Assembly (NCBI GenBank): GCA_003133205.1
Contig: PKWK01000392.1
Span: forward strand, 1-43,191
Reading direction: 5' to 3'
From: Granulicella sp.
Lineage (GTDB): Bacteria > Acidobacteriota > Terriglobia > Terriglobales > Acidobacteriaceae
DNA: 43,191 bases
Of this stretch, positions 39,768 to 43,191 are shown one piece after another; positions within the stretch are counted from its first letter, which is position 1, and every line of letters starts with the position of its first letter. A program made the position numbers and the translations under genes. The notes beneath the pieces are model-generated. The model did no database searches, was not told the origin of the DNA, and saw only the letters and a list, made by a program, of their open reading frames with translations.

Positions 39768-40523
39768 ATGAAAAATATCGGTAAACTTGCTGTCCTTGGA
39801 GCGGTCCTCGCCGCATCCACGTCCTTTGCATTTGGTGACACCATCACTCTCGGCAGCTTCGGCGCCGCGGGTCTCGCTGCGTACCATCCCACGGTCACCG
39901 TGTCCAACAGCGAAATGCAGTATGCTGGAAACCAAATCGTCGCGACCGTCGCGCTCATTCCAGCGACGCCAACAATTTCGTCGATCGCCCCGGTCAACGC
40001 CACCGACCTCAACCCCTCTGCGGTATGGTTTGGCCCGGTGACGAACTCCAGCTGGGTTGGCATCAATGACAAAGCAGGCCCGATGAGCACCTCCAACCCG
40101 GGGTTTGGCTACTATGAATTCACAACGACGTTTACGGCTGTCGGCGGACTCTACTCTGGCAACCTCGACGTCATGGCGGACGATACGATGGAGGTGTTGC
40201 TCAATAACGTCCTGATCCCGAGTCTTAGCTTCGGCGCTCTGGGAGGGGACCTCCACTGCGCAGACGGCATGCCGACCTGCCTCGTTGAGGATAATCTTGC
40301 GATCGGGAGCATCTCCTTGCTGACCGGCACCAACACCCTCACGTTCATCGTGAAGCAGGCAGGCACTGGTCCAGTAGGTGGAACGAGTGATCCTTCAGGT
40401 ATGGACTTCAATGGTAGCCTGGTCCAGAGCACCGTTCCTGAACCCAACAGCCTCATGCTTCTCGGCACCGGCTTGGTTAGTGCGGCGGGCATGCTCCTCC
40501 GCCGTCGTCGCGTGACTGCCTAA
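39768..40523 (+). CDS. PEP-CTERM sorted extracellular protein
   Basis: A 251-residue exported protein with a Sec signal peptide (first ~22 residues, ending FAFGD). The C-terminus has the exosortase signal: VPEPNS, then a hydrophobic span (LMLLGTGLVSAAGMLL) and RRRR. The body is beta-rich and Thr/Asn/Gly-rich, with a segment (SGNLDVMADDTMEVLLNN) typical of PEP-CTERM surface proteins with a PA14- or lectin-like sandwich. Exosortase would cleave at PEP and pass it to the exopolysaccharide layer. No exosortase gene is in this window. AGGAGG lies 7 bases before the ATG. Confidence 0.88.
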   Translation: MKNIGKLAVLGAVLAASTSFAFGDTITLGSFGAAGLAAYHPTVTVSNSEMQYAGNQIVATVALIPATPTISSIAPVNATDLNPSAVWFGPVTNSSWVGINDKAGPMSTSNPGFGYYEFTTTFTAVGGLYSGNLDVMADDTMEVLLNNVLIPSLSFGALGGDLHCADGMPTCLVEDNLAIGSISLLTGTNTLTFIVKQAGTGPVGGTSDPSGMDFNGSLVQSTVPEPNSLMLLGTGLVSAAGMLLRRRRVTA

Positions 40524-40547
40524 CCCTTCATCCTCCTGAAATAACCA

Positions 40548-40583
40548 GACGGAACGCCTTAGCCCGGCGTTCCGTCTTTTTTC
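40548..40583 (+). terminator. Rho-independent terminator after the PEP-CTERM gene
   Basis: An 11-bp perfect stem GACGGAACGCC / GGCGTTCCGTC with a 7-base loop, followed by six T residues. Confidence 0.9.
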
Positions 40584-40776
40584 GTAATGCAGAATGTGCC
40601 CTGTTTTCGGTGCATCGCAAGGTCATCGCAGCGGCCCAAGTTTTTCAACTGCCAAAGCCCTAGGCGATGCGGTCGCCTCCTGTTACACTCGTAGAGGTCG
40701 TTTGGACCGCATGGCTAAGGGCGTTGGTCGCTCCATAAGGAGCCTGAACCGCCTCAAGTTCATGTGCGTCTGGTGG

Positions 40777-40852
40777 GGGGCTGTAGCTCAGCTGGGAGAG
40801 CGCCTCGTTCGCAACGAGGAGGTCAGCGGTTCGATCCCGCTCAGCTCCACCA
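40777..40852 (+). tRNA. tRNA-Ala(CGC), CCA encoded
   Basis: A 76-nt cloverleaf. The acceptor stem is GGGGCTG/CAGCTCC with one G-U pair, the anticodon stem CCTCG/CGAGG has loop TTCGCAA giving anticodon CGC, the T-arm contains GGTTCGATCC, and ACCA is encoded. A possible -10 TACACT lies at 40684-40689. Confidence 0.94.
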
Positions 40853-40946
40853 AAGATTCAACGACCCGCGGAAATCATTCCAGATAGACTAGCTTGGCAG
40901 GATCCGAAGCACCCCTGCGTGGGACCAGGCCGGCCAGTTCACCCGA

Positions 40947-42233
40947 GTGATCTCCATTAACCCATTCCGGCCGTCCCAGCGCCGCTGGCGAATCGCGTGG
41001 CTGCTCAGCCTGGGCGTGCTCGTCAACTACTTCGACCGCGTCAACCTCTCCGTCTCGCACGCGGCTCTCTACACCACCTTCGGCATCTCCAACATCGCCT
41101 TCGGATACCTCTCCAGCGCCTACAACTGGACCTACGCGATGTGCCAGCTCCCCATCGGAGTTCTGCTCGACCGCTTTGGTATCCGCCGCATCGGCCGCAT
41201 CAGCACATTCCTCTGGAGCGTTGCGTCCTTCGGCGCCGCCATCACTCCCAGCCTCGGCGGCTTCTTCGCCGCCCGCTTCCTCCTGGGAGTGGGCGAGGCG
41301 CCCACATTCCCCGCAAACGCCAAGGCCATCGGGCACTGGTTTCCGTCGCAGGAGCGGAGCTTCGCCACCGCCCTCTTCGACTCCCCCGCCAAGTTCGCCT
41401 CGGCTATCGGCGTACCCCTCCTCGGAATCATTCTCATCAAGATAGGCTGGCGCTGGAGCTTCGCCGCAACCGGCCTCATCAGCTTCGCCTACTTCCTCCT
41501 CTTCTGGCGCGTCTACCGTGACCCCAGCGACGACCCCCAACTCACAGACGACGAGCGCCATCACATCGCGGAGCACATCGCGCCCGACCCGCCCGGCACG
41601 CCGGAGCTACCACCAGCCTCCCTCGGATACCTCCTCCGCCAGCGCAAGGTGCTCGGCCTCGCCATCGGCTTCGGCTCCTACAACTACGTCTTCTATCTGC
41701 TGCTCACCTGGCTGCCCAGCTACCTGTCAGCCGCGCTGCACATCGATCTCCTGCATTCGTTCCTCTACACCGGTGTCCCCTGGCTCTTCGCCACATGCAC
41801 GGACCTGACGGGTGGATGGCTCGCCGACTTCCTCATTCATCACGGCCACGATGCGAGCCGCGTGCGCAAGGCAGTCATTGTCTGCGGAACCGCATTCGGC
41901 CTCGGCATCCTGGGTGCGGCGCACGCCCACACCGCCACCCGCGCCCTCTTCTGGATCAGCATATCGATTGGCGGTCTCTCGGCCGCGTCTCCAGTAGGAT
42001 GGTCGATCCCCTCGATGATCGCGCCCCGCGGCAGTGTCGGCACGGTGGGCGGCATCATCAACTTCTCCAACCAACTCTCCGGAATCGCCGCCCCCATCAT
42101 CACCGGCTACGTCGTGACCGTGACGCACTCCTACGCCTGGGCCTTCGGCATCTCCGCCATCTATCTCCTCATCGGAATCGCCAGCTACCTCTTCCTCCTG
42201 GGCCGAATCGAACCCATCCCCCAGGAGGCATAG
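40947..42233 (+). CDS. MFS transporter, anion:cation symporter (ACS) type
   Basis: A 428-residue permease with 12 predicted helices. The early VNYFDRVNLSVSHAAL segment and YLSSAYNWTYAMCQLPIGVLLDRFG fit the ACS subfamily, which brings in hexuronates, galactonate, glucarate and similar sugar acids by proton symport. The start is GTG 40947; no strong binding site is visible. It stands after tRNA-Ala. Given the PL22 and lactonase genes it may import pectin-derived sugar acids, but it is not in their operon and the substrate is not determined. Confidence 0.85.
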   Translation: MISINPFRPSQRRWRIAWLLSLGVLVNYFDRVNLSVSHAALYTTFGISNIAFGYLSSAYNWTYAMCQLPIGVLLDRFGIRRIGRISTFLWSVASFGAAITPSLGGFFAARFLLGVGEAPTFPANAKAIGHWFPSQERSFATALFDSPAKFASAIGVPLLGIILIKIGWRWSFAATGLISFAYFLLFWRVYRDPSDDPQLTDDERHHIAEHIAPDPPGTPELPPASLGYLLRQRKVLGLAIGFGSYNYVFYLLLTWLPSYLSAALHIDLLHSFLYTGVPWLFATCTDLTGGWLADFLIHHGHDASRVRKAVIVCGTAFGLGILGAAHAHTATRALFWISISIGGLSAASPVGWSIPSMIAPRGSVGTVGGIINFSNQLSGIAAPIITGYVVTVTHSYAWAFGISAIYLLIGIASYLFLLGRIEPIPQEA

Positions 42234-42265
42234 CACTACGCTGTATCCACATTATGATCTCGGGG

Positions 42266-42320
42266 TAAGTCATTGATTAAATGAGGATTATCACCTTGAC
42301 GCAAGGTGGTATCCAAGTGC
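42266..42320 (+). promoter_or_regulatory. Second TAAGTCATTGATT block before the terminal gene
   Basis: TAAGTCATTGATT (42266-42278) is identical over 13 bases to the block before the PEP-CTERM gene. It is followed by GGTATCCAAGTGCACTAT, which resembles GGTATTCCACATGCACTAT there but has GG and GC only nine bases apart. It may be a variant or decayed copy of the same control region. Confidence 0.4.
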
Positions 42321-42340
42321 ACTATCGGATTATGCCCGAT

Positions 42341-43191
42341 ATGAGTACGATCCGGCGTTTTATCCCCCTTCGCATTCTGCGGTGGAAAATCCAGTTGCGG
42401 AATATGCCCCTCGCGAAATTCTGGGGGATTGCGATTGGGGCCACGGTTTTATGTGTCCCGTTGTGGAGGCACTTCGGGACAGACATAGCACTACCAGTAC
42501 TGGCAGATGCGACGCCTATTCTGTTGGCGATTGTGGGGGTTGTAATGTCCTACATACAGCCTAGGAGGGAGAGCCATCGCGCCACCACGTTCATTTTGAT
42601 TGTTGCGGGACTGCTTGGATCTGCGGTTTTATCGGCAAATAGGATACGAAGCGAAGCGTCCCACCGTAATGAAGTTTCCAATCTCGGCAGCAAGATGGAT
42701 GAGGTACGCCATCAGAATGATGTGTTGAGTGCGTTTTTGCTAGCGGCGAGAAATACCGGGAAGATGAGTGAGGTGGATAGGAGAAAAGGAATAGAAACCG
42801 TTTTACGAAATGAATACATACTGTCGCATGATCCAATAGACCCTGAGATTCTGGCCGGTAACAAGATGCCTCCGCAAGAGTGGACAAATGGCAGGTTGAA
42901 AGCAATGGGAGAAGATTGGAAGGTGGCTGAAGTGAAAGCCGCTCCGACTGTCGTACAGCAGGCTCCAGAGCCAGAAAAGGCCCGACTAGTATTTTCTCTT
43001 TGGGATGCAACTGCTAGCGTAGACCACCCAGTTCTATCGAAATTCGTCCATCCAAATAGTGACGGGAGCTACACAGTGGAATTCTCTGTTGGGAATGCTT
43101 CTGAGGTAACCGCCGAATCAGTTGATCTGTGGCTGCGGGTATGCGACGCGTGCTCCTTTGTAACAATACCGAATAGGGGTATTTACTTGAC
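42341..43191 (+). CDS. Unrecognised membrane protein with coiled coil (3' partial)
   Basis: An open frame from ATG 42341 to the right edge without a stop, at least 283 residues. An in-frame ATG at 42332 and a GTG at 42317 are alternative starts, and no strong binding site is seen. Three hydrophobic segments lie near residues 26-42, 52-72 and 82-99. A probable coiled coil follows near 100-135 (RSEASHRNEVSNLGSKMDEV), then a charged helical region and a beta-rich part beginning KARLVFSLWDATASV. The sequence is less G+C rich than its neighbours. I do not recognise a family. It may be a membrane-anchored sensor or structural protein. Confidence 0.6.
   Translation, partial: MSTIRRFIPLRILRWKIQLRNMPLAKFWGIAIGATVLCVPLWRHFGTDIALPVLADATPILLAIVGVVMSYIQPRRESHRATTFILIVAGLLGSAVLSANRIRSEASHRNEVSNLGSKMDEVRHQNDVLSAFLLAARNTGKMSEVDRRKGIETVLRNEYILSHDPIDPEILAGNKMPPQEWTNGRLKAMGEDWKVAEVKAAPTVVQQAPEPEKARLVFSLWDATASVDHPVLSKFVHPNSDGSYTVEFSVGNASEVTAESVDLWLRVCDACSFVTIPNRGIYL

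Overview
The window looks like chromosomal DNA of a soil acidobacterium (Acidobacteriaceae/Terriglobia type). This rests on gene content and style, not on a marker gene: moderately high G+C, many secreted plant-polysaccharide enzymes with Sec or Tat signals, a multi-operon Tad pilus locus, a PEP-CTERM protein, and GGGGCTTCAGCCCC-type intergenic repeats. No rRNA or ribosomal protein gene is present to confirm the taxon.

Layout. (1) 1-3460: the right end of a probable integrative element abutting the 3' end of tRNA-Leu(GAG). It holds a 5'-truncated type ISP-like adenine methyltransferase/specificity protein, a small helix-turn-helix protein, a 62-residue unknown protein and an AlpA-like regulator. 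(2) 3459-9156: tRNA-Leu and tRNA-Val, a secreted GH35-like (DUF5597) glycosidase, glutaryl-CoA dehydrogenase, and a Tat-exported glycosidase-like protein. (3) 9178-30125: a large Tad (Flp) pilus region. A sigma-54 activator with a degenerate receiver is divergent from cpaA-cpaE-cpaF-tadB-tadC, a 31-residue membrane peptide, DUF192 and PilZ proteins, a TadG-like protein and two TadE-like proteins. An inverted tonB-like gene follows, then cpaB-cpaC, a GT87-type membrane protein, two Flp pilins, a GtrB-like glycosyltransferase and a SAM methyltransferase. (4) 30122-35320: a leftward operon of PL22 oligogalacturonate lyase, GH2 beta-galactosidase and a lactonase-like amidohydrolase. (5) 35574-39414: a secreted unknown, a GT87-like gene fragment, a YncE-like propeller protein, a repeat cluster and a frameshifted CE12-type esterase. 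(6) 39415-43191: a PEP-CTERM protein, tRNA-Ala(CGC), an MFS transporter, and an unrecognised membrane protein running off the right edge.

The strongest systems-level signal is regulatory. Four exact GG-N10-GC (-24/-12) sigma-54-type promoters sit in front of the separate Tad transcription units: cpaA, the inverted tonB-like gene, cpaB and the first flp pilin. The sigma-54 activator is encoded at the head of the locus. The cpaB and flp promoters also share an upstream GCTGATTTT block at the same distance (34 bp) from the -24 element, and a TCACACC block at nearly the same distance (67/68 bp). This suggests one activator synchronises machinery, secretin and pilin units. A fifth such promoter, with a different upstream motif, precedes the PEP-CTERM gene.

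The carbohydrate genes (PL22, GH2, CE12, GH35-like, lactonase-like, MFS) fit growth on pectin and its galactan or rhamnogalacturonan side chains. All family assignments come from reading motifs by eye; no database search was possible.
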